A DNA stretch of 64,000 bases from Candidatus Bipolaricaulis sibiricus (GTDB lineage: Bacteria; Bipolaricaulota; Bipolaricaulia; Bipolaricaulales; Bipolaricaulaceae), in the NCBI GenBank assembly GCA_004102645.1, contig CP034928.1:372001-436000 (forward strand), read 5' to 3'. A program made the position numbers and the translations under genes. Positions 8,416-16,648 of the stretch are shown piece by piece. Below the pieces are notes generated by a model. The model was not told the DNA's origin and searched no databases. It was given only the letters and a program-made list of their open reading frames with translations. Position 1 is the stretch's first letter; each line of letters opens with the position of its first letter.

Positions 8416-9273
8416 GTGAGCGCGATGTACGGGGGGCGGATCCAGCGGTTCCACGTGGCAAGGGACGTGGAAGAGGCGCTGTCGCTGCTCTCCGCGTACG
8501 CTGGGGCGGGGGCGCTCCTCGCGGGTGGCGTCGACCTCCTGCGTGGCCCTCTGGTTCGTGTGACTGGGTTGATCGACATCACTCGGATTGGCCTGTCTAC
8601 GGTTGCCGAGACACGGGGGGGCCTGACGGTGGGTGCCACCGCCACGTTGACGCAGCTTCTGGAGAGCCCTATGGCTGCTCGGTACGGAGGGGGGATCCTT
8701 GCCCAAGTCCTTGGCGACGTGGCCGTCCCACCGCTGCGGAACATGGCCACGATCGGAGGGGCGCTCGTGTCTGCTCACCCGTGGGGCGACATCCCCACCG
8801 CCCTCGTTGCCCTAGGGGCTGAAGCGCATCTGCACGGCGACAAAGAGGCGAAGTCCCTCGTCGAGGACCTCTACCGGGGACAGTTCCGCAAGGTCTTCCG
8901 GAGCTCGGTGGTCACGGAGATCGTGTTCCCGCCGTGGGAGGGGGCGTTCGCCCATGAGAAGGTAGGCCGCACGCGGTCCGACATCGCCCTTCTCAACGCG
9001 TGCTGCGGGGTGGGACTGCGGGATGGCTCCATTGTCTGGGCGCGCGTGGCCGTCGGGGCTCGGCCCGACCGAGGGGAACGGCTTCCAGAGGTCGAACAAG
9101 CGCTGCAGGGGAGAACACCCAGCGATGCCCTGTGGAAGGAGATCGGGGAGTTGGTGGAGGCGCGTGTGGAAGTGGGGGACGATCGTCGTGCAGGACGGGC
9201 GTGGCGTCGGAGGACAGCAGGGGTGCTCGTGTGCCGCGCCCTCAAGCGCGCGGCGCGGAGGACGGCGACGTGA
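8416..9273 (+). CDS. Molybdenum hydroxylase FAD-binding subunit (YgfM/XdhB/CoxM type)
   Basis: About 285 residues of the FAD_binding_5 plus C-terminal CO-dehydrogenase flavoprotein fold. The FAD pyrophosphate loop appears as LLAGGVDLL, and the second FAD contact as LRNMATIGGAL. It passes electrons from the Fe-S subunit to an acceptor in a cytosolic molybdenum hydroxylase. The frame is open from 8398, but the promoter overlaps that start, so GTG 8416 or ATG 8425 is preferred. Its stop overlaps the start of the Fe-S subunit gene (GTGA). In enterobacteria ygfM lies beside ssnA and ygfK; here it is divergent from them. Confidence 0.88.
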   Translation: MSAMYGGRIQRFHVARDVEEALSLLSAYAGAGALLAGGVDLLRGPLVRVTGLIDITRIGLSTVAETRGGLTVGATATLTQLLESPMAARYGGGILAQVLGDVAVPPLRNMATIGGALVSAHPWGDIPTALVALGAEAHLHGDKEAKSLVEDLYRGQFRKVFRSSVVTEIVFPPWEGAFAHEKVGRTRSDIALLNACCGVGLRDGSIVWARVAVGARPDRGERLPEVEQALQGRTPSDALWKEIGELVEARVEVGDDRRAGRAWRRRTAGVLVCRALKRAARRTAT

Positions 9274-9743
9274 AGCTCTCGTTCGAGCTCAATGGGGCCC
9301 CGCAGTATCTAGAGGTGGATCCGGGCGAGCGACTCCTGTCCCTCCTCCGTCAGTTGGGGATGAAGTCGGTCAAGGAAGGCTGCGGAACGGGTGACTGCGG
9401 TGCGTGCACGGTTCTCGTGGAGGGGCGCGCGATGCGGTCCTGCCTCATGGTGGCCCCGCAAGTTCAAGGCAGACGCGTGCTCACGTTGGAGGGGCTGGGA
9501 ACCCTGGACAAGCCGCACCCCCTACAGAAGGCGTTTCTGGAAGCGGGGGCAGTGCAGTGCGGGTTCTGCACGCCGGGGATGGTCCTTGTCGCCTACGAGC
9601 TCCTCACCCGCGATCCGAGCCCGACGCCCGAGCAAGTGAGGCAGGCGATCTCCGGCAACCTCTGCCGATGTACGGGGTACGTCAAGATCGTGGACGCGGT
9701 GCTCCTTGCTGCCCAGTGGAAGCGGGAGGGGAAATGGCGGTAG
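9270..9743 (+). CDS. Molybdenum hydroxylase [2Fe-2S] subunit
   Basis: A 157-residue small subunit with two [2Fe-2S] clusters. The N-terminal plant-ferredoxin-type cluster is in GCGTGDCGACTVL, and the C-terminal cluster uses the CGFCTPGM and CRCTGYVKI cysteines. These are the standard motifs of the xanthine dehydrogenase/CO dehydrogenase small subunit. It relays electrons from the molybdenum centre to FAD. The GTG start overlaps the previous stop and the end overlaps the large-subunit ATG by ten bases, so the three genes are translated as a unit. Confidence 0.92.
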   Translation: MKLSFELNGAPQYLEVDPGERLLSLLRQLGMKSVKEGCGTGDCGACTVLVEGRAMRSCLMVAPQVQGRRVLTLEGLGTLDKPHPLQKAFLEAGAVQCGFCTPGMVLVAYELLTRDPSPTPEQVRQAISGNLCRCTGYVKIVDAVLLAAQWKREGKWR

Positions 9744-12055
9744 AGACACGAGAGAGGTTGGCGGTCGGAAGGAGCGTGACGAAGGTCGACGGGCCGTCCC
9801 TCGTCGTCGGGAAACCCGTGTTCACCCTTGACCTTGACGTTCCCGGAGCCCTGGTGGGGAAGATCCTCCCCTCTCCTCACGCCCACGCCGAGATCGTCTC
9901 GGTCGACACCGCGGACGCCGAGGCCGTTCCTGGGGTCCGGGCGGTTCTCCACTTCGGGAACGTTCCCCGCGTTCCCCACACCACCGCCGGCCAGGGTTGG
10001 CCCGAGCCTTCCCCCTACGATACTGTCCTGTTCGACCGAAAGGTCCGGTTTGTGGGTGACCGGGTGGCGGCGGTGGCCGCGGAGACTGAGGAAGCCGCAG
10101 AGGAAGCGCTGGCGAAGATACGCGTCGAGTACAAGGTCCTTCCCGCCGTTTTCTCCCCCGAGGAAGCCCTCGCTGACGGCGCTCCCGTGATTCATGATGA
10201 GCCCGACGCTGAGGGGATCTACGACGCCAAGCACAACATCGCCGCCGCAGTCGACATCCCCGTTGGCGACGTTGCAAGCGCTCTGGCCGAGGCTCACGTC
10301 ACGGTAGAAGCCACGTGTGAGATCCCGTACTCCCAGCACGCGGCGATCGAGCCGCACTGCGTGATTGCCTACTTCGACGAAGCGGGCCGGCTCGTCCTGC
10401 GCAGCTCGACCCAGGTCCCGTTCCACGTCCGCCGGATCGTGGCCCGCGTGGCGGGTCTCGATCCAGCCCGCATTCGTGTGATCAAGCCGCGCATCGGGGG
10501 AGGCTTCGGCTCCAAACAGGAGATCCTTCTCGAACCTGTGGCGGCGCTCCTCGCCCTGCGCACCGGGCGGCCGGTGCGGATGGCCTACTCGCGGGAGGAG
10601 GTGTTCGTCGCGTCTCGGACACGGCACCCCATGCGGGTCTCTGTGAAGCTGGGGGCGGGCAAAGACGGTGTGCTTCAGGCCATCGACATGGAGGTCCTCT
10701 CGAACACCGGGGCCTACGGAGCCCACGCGTTGACCGTGCTGTCCAACGTGGGGTCGAAGACCCTGCCCCTCTACAACAAGGCGCCGCACCTTCGGTTCCA
10801 CGGGAAGGCGGTGTACACGAACCTCCCCGTCGCCGGGGCGTACCGCGGGTACGGCGCGACCCAGGGGTACTTCGCCCTCGAGGTGGCGATGGATGCACTT
10901 GCCGAGAGACTGGGAATCGATCCTGTGGAGCTTCGGCGACGCAACCACACTCGAGTTGGGGAGACGTCGCCCATCTTCGAGAAGATCGGCGAAGGCCGGG
11001 AAGGGACAGCTCAGGTCATTCGTTCGTGCGCGCTGGCGGAGTGTCTGAAGGTGGGCGCGGCGCGGATCGGATGGAAGGAGAAGCGAGGCCAGAGGCAGGA
11101 GAATGGGCCGTGGGTTCACGGAGTAGGTATGGCCTGTGCGATGCAGGGCTCGGGGATCACCGGCGTGGACATGGCCGCAGCGACTCTCGTCATGCAGGAT
11201 GACGGGAGCTTCCGCCTTCTCGTCGGGGCGACCGACCTCGGGACGGGGTCGGACACGATCCTCGCGCAGATCGCCGCCGAAGAACTGGGGGTTCCCGTGG
11301 ATCGCGTTCTCGTCTATTCCTCGGACACCGACTTCACCCCGTTCGACACGGGTGCCTATGCGTCGAGCACCACGTATGTGTCCGGCAACGCTGTCCTCCG
11401 GGCAGCGCAGAGCGTGCGCGGCCAGATCCTCGCAGTCGCTGCGGCTGCGCTCGGGGAGAGGCCCGAGGTGCTCAGGATCTCTGGCGGCATCGTGGAGAGC
11501 CGCAGGACGGGGAAGCGCCTGACGTTGAGCGAGGTTGGCCATCGCGTAACCTACGTGGTCGATCAGAAGCAGATCGCAGCCACGGAGTCGTTCCTCTGCC
11601 CGGAGTCGCCACCCCCGTTCGCCGCGTTCTTCTGCGAGGTTGCTGTGGACCGAGAGACGGGCGTCGTGCGGGTGGTGCGGTTCGTGGTTGCCGCCGACTG
11701 CGGAACGGCGATTCATCCCAAGGCAGCCGAGGGCCAGCTCGAGGGAGCGATCCTCCAAGGGATCGGCCATGCCCTGTGTGAAGAGATGCAGTTCTCCGCG
11801 AGTGGCCGCTGTGTGAACGCCGGGTTCTTCGACTACAAGCTTCCGACATCCCTCGACGCGCCCCAGATCGAGGCGATCCTCGTTCCGAGCGAGGAACCGA
11901 CGGGTCCGTGGGGGGCGAAGTCGATCTCCGAGATCGGGATCAACGGTCCGCTCCCCGCGATCTCGAATGCAATCTATGACGCGATTGGGGTGCGCTTGGT
12001 CCGCGCCCCGTTCACACCTCAGCGGGTGCGCTTTGTTCTCGGAGCAAGTCCCTAG
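9734..12055 (+). CDS. Molybdenum hydroxylase large subunit (XdhD/xanthine dehydrogenase-like)
   Basis: A 773-residue catalytic subunit that binds molybdopterin and hydroxylates an N-heterocycle, probably a purine. Visible active-site elements are the QHAAIEP substrate-side segment, the glycine loop PRIGGGFGSKQE, the AYRGYGATQ arginine segment and the late GAKSISEIGINGP segment that supplies the catalytic glutamate. The last motif resembles the XdhD/selenium-dependent hydroxylase group more than classical XdhA. The preferred start is the ATG at 9734, with GGGAGGGGA just upstream. The neighbours (ade, ssnA, ygfK, nucleoside importer) support a purine substrate; xanthine itself is not proven. 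Confidence 0.88.
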   Translation: MAVETRERLAVGRSVTKVDGPSLVVGKPVFTLDLDVPGALVGKILPSPHAHAEIVSVDTADAEAVPGVRAVLHFGNVPRVPHTTAGQGWPEPSPYDTVLFDRKVRFVGDRVAAVAAETEEAAEEALAKIRVEYKVLPAVFSPEEALADGAPVIHDEPDAEGIYDAKHNIAAAVDIPVGDVASALAEAHVTVEATCEIPYSQHAAIEPHCVIAYFDEAGRLVLRSSTQVPFHVRRIVARVAGLDPARIRVIKPRIGGGFGSKQEILLEPVAALLALRTGRPVRMAYSREEVFVASRTRHPMRVSVKLGAGKDGVLQAIDMEVLSNTGAYGAHALTVLSNVGSKTLPLYNKAPHLRFHGKAVYTNLPVAGAYRGYGATQGYFALEVAMDALAERLGIDPVELRRRNHTRVGETSPIFEKIGEGREGTAQVIRSCALAECLKVGAARIGWKEKRGQRQENGPWVHGVGMACAMQGSGITGVDMAAATLVMQDDGSFRLLVGATDLGTGSDTILAQIAAEELGVPVDRVLVYSSDTDFTPFDTGAYASSTTYVSGNAVLRAAQSVRGQILAVAAAALGERPEVLRISGGIVESRRTGKRLTLSEVGHRVTYVVDQKQIAATESFLCPESPPPFAAFFCEVAVDRETGVVRVVRFVVAADCGTAIHPKAAEGQLEGAILQGIGHALCEEMQFSASGRCVNAGFFDYKLPTSLDAPQIEAILVPSEEPTGPWGAKSISEIGINGPLPAISNAIYDAIGVRLVRAPFTPQRVRFVLGASP

Positions 12056-12077
12056 CTCTGCCGGGGGATCCCGAGCT

Positions 12078-12746
12078 GTGGGCAGCCGGGGCCGCGCCCG
12101 AACCAGTGCGAGAGGGAGCATCGGAGTTGCTCTCTTGACTGCGGCAGTGAGCCTGGCCGGCACAGTTGCCGTTGGCCGCACGTTCCTGGATGCCCCGCCC
12201 ACGCGCGGGCTCTACAGGCCGACCGCCCACAACCTCAGCCGTGGCGAGACCCAGATTCAGTTTCTTGCGTTCAGCTCACCCACCAATCCCCTCGAATTCT
12301 TCGAGTTCGAGTATGGGTTGTCCGATGTCTTCGAGGTAGGGGCGAGGCCCGTCTCCGCGCTGTTCGGCGATGTTCGGGTGTGGGCCAAGTACCACGTGGG
12401 AACGACGGGGCCTGTTTCCTTGGCGATCCCGCTTGGACTGGACGTGCGGTTTGCAGCTCCGGCATGGGCGGCCCGAGCTGGGTGGGTGCTGAGTTGGCGG
12501 GCCTTCCGGTGGGTCTCCCTACATCCCGGTCTTGAGCTCACGTTCGTGCCGGCGATGGGGATCTACCCGTATCTAGGGGCGCACTTCGACGTGTGGACGA
12601 ACCTGAAGTTGGTGCTCGAGATCGACGGCGAAGACCCGTACCTCACGGTCGGGGCGCTCGTATGGATGCTCGGGTTCGTGAGGCTCCAGATCGATACGCC
12701 GCTTCCTTCTGTTCAGCTCCGGATCAGCATCACGGGTCGGTTCTAG
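12078..12746 (+). CDS. Secreted protein of unknown function, possible outer-membrane beta-barrel
   Basis: I do not recognise this 222-residue protein. Starting at GTG 12078 (GGGGGA upstream) it has an arginine-rich start and a hydrophobic segment (IGVALLTAAVSLAGTVAVG) that reads as a signal peptide. The rest is rich in alternating hydrophobic and polar stretches with aromatics (EFFEFEYGLSDVFEVGARP, PYLGAHFDVWTNLKLVLEI, ending in ITGRF). A terminal phenylalanine after beta-like strands is common in outer-membrane barrels. It follows the large hydroxylase subunit by 22 bases in the same direction and converges on the helicase gene, so it may be cotranscribed, but no purine role can be read. Confidence 0.6.
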   Translation: MGSRGRARTSARGSIGVALLTAAVSLAGTVAVGRTFLDAPPTRGLYRPTAHNLSRGETQIQFLAFSSPTNPLEFFEFEYGLSDVFEVGARPVSALFGDVRVWAKYHVGTTGPVSLAIPLGLDVRFAAPAWAARAGWVLSWRAFRWVSLHPGLELTFVPAMGIYPYLGAHFDVWTNLKLVLEIDGEDPYLTVGALVWMLGFVRLQIDTPLPSVQLRISITGRF

Positions 12747-12757
12747 GCTTCTTACCT

Positions 12758-13981
12758 CTACTGGCGCAGGTACGTCCTCCGGCGGCCGTAGCGGGAGCGA
12801 GGAGCGCCCATTCGCGATTGGTGAGCATGGGCAGGGGAAACCTGAGCTGAGGTGGCAGCCACCCCGTAGTCGAAGCCCTCCAAGCGGCACGAGGCGATCG
12901 GTTTCCCCACGGCCTTCTCGACCCACCGGCGGAGCAGCTTGTCCGTGGGCGCAGAGAGAGTCAGTGCCTGCCCTGTCTTGGAGATCCGCCCCGTGCGCCC
13001 GACGCGGTGCGTGTAGGCATCGACGCTGTCCGGCATGTCGAAGTTGATGACGTGGGTGATGTCCTCGACATCGATCCCCCGCGCCGCGACGTCTGTGGCG
13101 ACGAGCACCGCGTACTTCCCCGAGCGAAACCCGTCGAGCGCCTCCTGCCGGTCCCGCTGGGACATGTCGCCCTCGATTGCCGCGGCGGCGAACCCGGACC
13201 TGCTGAGGTACGAGGCCAGGCTCTGCGTCCGGCTCCTGGTGCGCGTGAACACGAGCACGCGCCCCGTGGCCGGCCCCCGGAGGAGGGCGAGAAGGAGGTC
13301 GCGCTTGCGGCCCTCGGTGATGGGGTAGAACGCGTGGGACACCGTCTTCGCCGGGGCGGCAGCGTCCACCTCGACCGTGGCCGGATCGCGAAGGATGCTC
13401 CCCGCCAAGCGCCGGATCTCAGGGGGCATCGTCGCCGAAAAGAACAGGGTCTGCCGAGCCCTCGGCAGGAGCGTGAGGATGCGCCGAATGTCAGGGAGGA
13501 ACCCCATATCGCACATCCGGTCCGCCTCGTCGAGGACGAGAACCTCCACGCGCGAAAGGTCGATCGCCCGGTCCCCGTGGAGGTCAAGGAGCCGTCCCGG
13601 GCAGGCGATGACCACTTCCGCACCGCGGCGGAGCGCCATGACCTGGGGCCGCTTGTTCACCCCACCGTAGGCGGCAACGCTGCGGATGCCGAGTTCCTTT
13701 CCCAGCGCGCACACCACCTGATGGATCTGCTCGGCGAGCTCGCGCGTCGGGGCGAGGATGAGGGCTCGCACGTGGCCCCTCTCCCGTTCGGCGAGGTGCT
13801 GGAGGATGGGGAGCACGAACGCGGCGGTCTTCCCGGTTCCGGTCTGGGCAACGCCGATCAGGTCGCGGCCTGCGAGGACAACAGGGATTGCCTTCTCTTG
13901 GATCGGGGTGGGTTGAACGTAGCCAACTGCTTTGATCCCGGACTCAATCCGGGGGTGAAACGAGAACTCCTGGAACTTCAC
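12758..13981 (-). CDS. DEAD-box RNA helicase (RhlE-like)
   Basis: A 407-residue ATP-dependent RNA helicase. The motifs appear in order: Q motif (VQPTPIQEKAIP), motif I (AQTGTGKTAA), Ia (PTRELAEQI), motif II (DEAD), motif III (SAT) and motif VI (HRVGRTGR). A short basic tail (PRSRYGRRRTYLRQ) probably adds RNA affinity. The GTG start at 13981 is supported by AAGGAGG eight bases upstream; the frame is open further but nothing there looks coding. Likely roles are ribosome assembly and RNA turnover. A leader of up to about 270 bases, with no gene, precedes it. Confidence 0.93.
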   Translation of the reverse strand: MKFQEFSFHPRIESGIKAVGYVQPTPIQEKAIPVVLAGRDLIGVAQTGTGKTAAFVLPILQHLAERERGHVRALILAPTRELAEQIHQVVCALGKELGIRSVAAYGGVNKRPQVMALRRGAEVVIACPGRLLDLHGDRAIDLSRVEVLVLDEADRMCDMGFLPDIRRILTLLPRARQTLFFSATMPPEIRRLAGSILRDPATVEVDAAAPAKTVSHAFYPITEGRKRDLLLALLRGPATGRVLVFTRTRSRTQSLASYLSRSGFAAAAIEGDMSQRDRQEALDGFRSGKYAVLVATDVAARGIDVEDITHVINFDMPDSVDAYTHRVGRTGRISKTGQALTLSAPTDKLLRRWVEKAVGKPIASCRLEGFDYGVAATSAQVSPAHAHQSRMGAPRSRYGRRRTYLRQ

Positions 13982-14257
13982 TGAAAGCCTCCTTGGCCTT
14001 CGTGAGCCAAGTCGCACTCTCAGCTCAGCGTCGTTGTCGGCACCCCGCGATTGGGGTATGCGATGCGTTGTTCGGTTTTCTCGAGGGCAGTATACGCGAG
14101 GGCTCCCTCCCCTGCCAGAACCTGCTCCGCCGACTCCCCTGGCGCACGGGGTCGAGGAGCTCACTATGCGGGGCCTGGGCCGCCGAAGCGGATGCCCGCC
14201 GCATGGGACCACTCGAGGCGCGGATGGGCCAGGGCGGGGGCCGCGGCGCGGGACGAT

Positions 14258-14710
14258 CTACGGGGACGGCGCGCAGCCCTCGGCGGCGAGGCGGGCGAGG
14301 CGATCCGCGCGCTCGTTCTCCGCGTGTCCGGCGTGGCCAGCCAGCCAGTGGAAGCGAACCTTGTGGAGCCCGACCAGCTCGTCGAGCTCCCGCCACAGGT
14401 CCTCGTTCGCTACGGGGAGGAGGCGCTTCCCCTCCCGACGCCTCCAATCCTGCGCTTTCCAGCGGGGGAGCCACTCCGTGATCCCGCGCTTGAGGTAGGC
14501 GGAGTCGGTGAACAGGTCCACGTCCGCCGGCTCGCGCAACGCCCGGAGGGCCTCGATCGCGGCCCGGAGCTCCATCCGGTTGTTCGTCGTGTGCCGCTCG
14601 CCCCCGGAGATCTCCTTGCGGTGGGGTCCCGAGAGGAGAACCGCTCCCCACCCGCCGGGCCCGGGGTTCCCGATGCATGCGCCGTCCGTGTAGACCCGCA
14701 CCTTCTTCAC
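14258..14710 (-). CDS. rnhA: Ribonuclease HI
   Basis: A 150-residue RNase H that cuts RNA in RNA-DNA hybrids. The acidic active site is complete: Asp in [16 protein letters not shown], Glu in [11 protein letters not shown], Asp in [10 protein letters not shown] and Asp in [11 protein letters not shown]. The family context residues WLAGHAGH also fit. The GTG start at 14710 gives the normal N-terminus ([10 protein letters not shown]). It has no Shine-Dalgarno sequence and lies eight bases after a TATACC box, suggesting a leaderless or near-leaderless message. It is divergent from the tetR gene. Confidence 0.93.
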   Translation of the reverse strand: MKKVRVYTDGACIGNPGPGGWGAVLLSGPHRKEISGGERHTTNNRMELRAAIEALRALREPADVDLFTDSAYLKRGITEWLPRWKAQDWRRREGKRLLPVANEDLWRELDELVGLHKVRFHWLAGHAGHAENERADRLARLAAEGCAPSP

Positions 14711-14718
14711 AGGACGGA

Positions 14719-14747
14719 GGTATAGCTGGTGGCTTCGGTCTTGACAA
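14719..14747 (-). promoter_or_regulatory. rnhA promoter, sharing its -35 box with tetR
   Basis: On the minus strand TTGTCA (14742-14747) is separated by 17 bases from TATACC (14719-14724), and the rnhA GTG follows eight bases later. The -35 hexamer overlaps five of the six bases of the TTGACA used on the other strand. Confidence 0.5.
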
Positions 14748-14769
14748 CATGCGCGCCACGCAGTACTGT
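14741..14769 (+). promoter_or_regulatory. tetR operon promoter
   Basis: TTGACA (14741-14746), 17 bases, then TACTGT (14764-14769). Just downstream are GTGAC half-sites: CTGTGAC at about 14767 pairs with GTCACAG at about 14796, and a GTGAC direct copy lies between them. This could be a TetR autoregulatory operator, although the spacing is wider than usual. Confidence 0.5.
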
Positions 14770-14813
14770 GACCACGTGACCATATATACATGGAGAGTCA
14801 CAGGGATCACACC

Positions 14814-15437
14814 ATGTCCCGACCGATGACGGTGGCTGAGCGGCAGGCGGTTCGGGCTCGACTGCTCCGAGCCGGCCGGGAGCTGTTTGCTCGCTATGGG
14901 CTCAAGAAGACCACGGTAGAGGAGCTGGCGCAGGCAGCGGGTGTTGCCAAGGGAACGTTCTACCTCTTCTTCCCCTCCAAGGAGGCCCTCTACGGCCAGG
15001 TTCTCCTGGACGAGGTCCCGCGGTTGGTGGCAAGGCTTGTCGAGCGATCCTTCGGGGCCACGCCCGACATCCGAGAGGCCCTGGTTCGGTTCCAGGAGGA
15101 GGTGGTGGCGCTCATCGAGAGCGACGAGATCGTGCGGGTGCTCGCTGCGGACCCCCATCAGCCGGCGGAGCTTCTCGAGGGACACCTTGACCTCCAGGAG
15201 TTCCAGGCGCGAGCGATGGAGGCGCTCCGACCGCTGTTCAGCTGCATCCGGACAGCCCAACAGGAGGGTCAGATCGTGGGGGGCGACATCGCTGAGATCT
15301 TCGCCGTGTTGGGGGTCATCAAGCTGGTTGCCTACTACAGAAAGCACATCGCTCCCGACCTGTACCCCCGCCTTGTGAAGCGACTGAGCCGGGTCATCGC
15401 CGACGGTCTGACCTGCCCGGCGGGGACCAAGACATGA
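14814..15437 (+). CDS. TetR-family transcriptional regulator
   Basis: About 207 residues. The N-terminal helix-turn-helix is typical: RLLRAGRELFARYGLKKTTV, then VEELAQAAGVAKGTFYLFFP. The C-terminal ligand domain is unassigned. The frame has an earlier ATG at 14790; ATG 14814 is preferred because AGGGA lies eight bases before it. The stop overlaps the first permease start (ATGA), so this is the first gene of a five-gene export operon that it presumably represses. The inducer cannot be told from sequence. Confidence 0.85.
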   Translation: MSRPMTVAERQAVRARLLRAGRELFARYGLKKTTVEELAQAAGVAKGTFYLFFPSKEALYGQVLLDEVPRLVARLVERSFGATPDIREALVRFQEEVVALIESDEIVRVLAADPHQPAELLEGHLDLQEFQARAMEALRPLFSCIRTAQQEGQIVGGDIAEIFAVLGVIKLVAYYRKHIAPDLYPRLVKRLSRVIADGLTCPAGTKT

Positions 15438-16648
15438 CGGGCATTGTACAGATGGCGTGGAGGAACCTGTGGCGACACAAGGTGCGCACCGGGCTGATGA
15501 TGGGGATCGTGTTCTTCGGGAGCCTGATCGTCCTTCTCATGTGGGGGTTCACCGCAGGGGTGTTCGACTCCCTGATCCGAACCCACGTCGAGCTCGACTA
15601 CGGCGCGGTCAAGATCCACCGGGCGGGATACCGCCTGGATCCCGTCCCGACCCGGGGGTTCACTCCCCCGCAGCTGGAGAGGGTCGTCGCTGCCGTGGAC
15701 GCCGTGCCTGGCGCGACGAGTGCACCGCGACTTGTGGCGTACGGGCTCCTTCGCTCGGCGTACGGGGCGACCGGTGTCGAGATCCGCGGTGTGGATCCGC
15801 AGCGCGAACCCGCGGTGACCCGCGTCGCCGAGGCCCTTGTCGAGGGCCGGTTTCTGCAGGAGCCGGCGGAGGCGCTGCTTGGCGCGCGGGCAGCACGGGC
15901 GCTCGACGTCCGGGTCGGCGAACGGATCGTCTTGCTTTCCCAAGGGCCGGCAGGCACAGCGTCGCGGGGGTTCGTGGTGGTGGGCCTTGTCGCGACCGGA
16001 CTTGCCTCGCTTGACGAGCGGACGGTGCTCGTCTCTCTCTCCGACGCGCAGGCGATGCTCGGGGTGGACGGAGCGACCGAGGTCGCCGTGGCCCTTCCCC
16101 GGGGGGGACGGCACGACCCTGCGGCTGCCACCCTCGGGGCCGAACTGGGCCCGGGGTACGAGGTCCTGACGTTCGCCCGCGGGAACCCCCTCGTCACGGG
16201 GTTCATCCAGGGCAACACCGGTGAGATGGTGCTCACGATGCTCCTCCTCGCCTTTCTCGCGGGGTTCGGGGTGGCAAACACCGTGTTGTTCAGCGTCATC
16301 GAGCGAACCCGCGAGTTCGGGGTCATGGCGGCGCTGGGCATGGGGGCCCGCCGGCTTGCCCTGCTCGTGATCACAGAGTCGGTCATCGTTTCGGCTCTCG
16401 GGTTCGCGGCCGCGGCCTTGGGGGGCTACTTCCTCGTGGGCTACTTCGCCCGCGCCGGGATCCCGCTGGGACCCCTGGCGACGATGATGGCAGAGGTCGG
16501 GATCCCCCCGCGGATCTACGCTGCGGCGGAGGGTTGGCACTGGGGAGCAAGCCTTGTGGTGGTGTTGGCAACGGGCGCCGTGGCGGCGTGGTATCCGGCG
16601 CGGCGGGCAGCGAAGTTGGATCCTGTGGAGGCGATCCGTGAGATCTAG
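15434..16648 (+). CDS. ABC exporter permease, FtsX/LolC-LolE/MacB class
   Basis: A 404-residue membrane protein with the FtsX topology: one N-terminal helix (residues about 20-45), a large periplasmic domain, and three C-terminal helices around residues 260-380. The motif SVIERTREFGVMAALGMGARR before the second helix and the terminal WYPARRAAKLDPVEAIREI are diagnostic. It pairs with the second permease and the MacB-like ATPase downstream. With a LolA-like protein encoded between them, lipoprotein release or envelope-lipid export is the likely job. Confidence 0.85.
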   Translation: MTGIVQMAWRNLWRHKVRTGLMMGIVFFGSLIVLLMWGFTAGVFDSLIRTHVELDYGAVKIHRAGYRLDPVPTRGFTPPQLERVVAAVDAVPGATSAPRLVAYGLLRSAYGATGVEIRGVDPQREPAVTRVAEALVEGRFLQEPAEALLGARAARALDVRVGERIVLLSQGPAGTASRGFVVVGLVATGLASLDERTVLVSLSDAQAMLGVDGATEVAVALPRGGRHDPAAATLGAELGPGYEVLTFARGNPLVTGFIQGNTGEMVLTMLLLAFLAGFGVANTVLFSVIERTREFGVMAALGMGARRLALLVITESVIVSALGFAAAALGGYFLVGYFARAGIPLGPLATMMAEVGIPPRIYAAAEGWHWGASLVVVLATGAVAAWYPARRAAKLDPVEAIREI

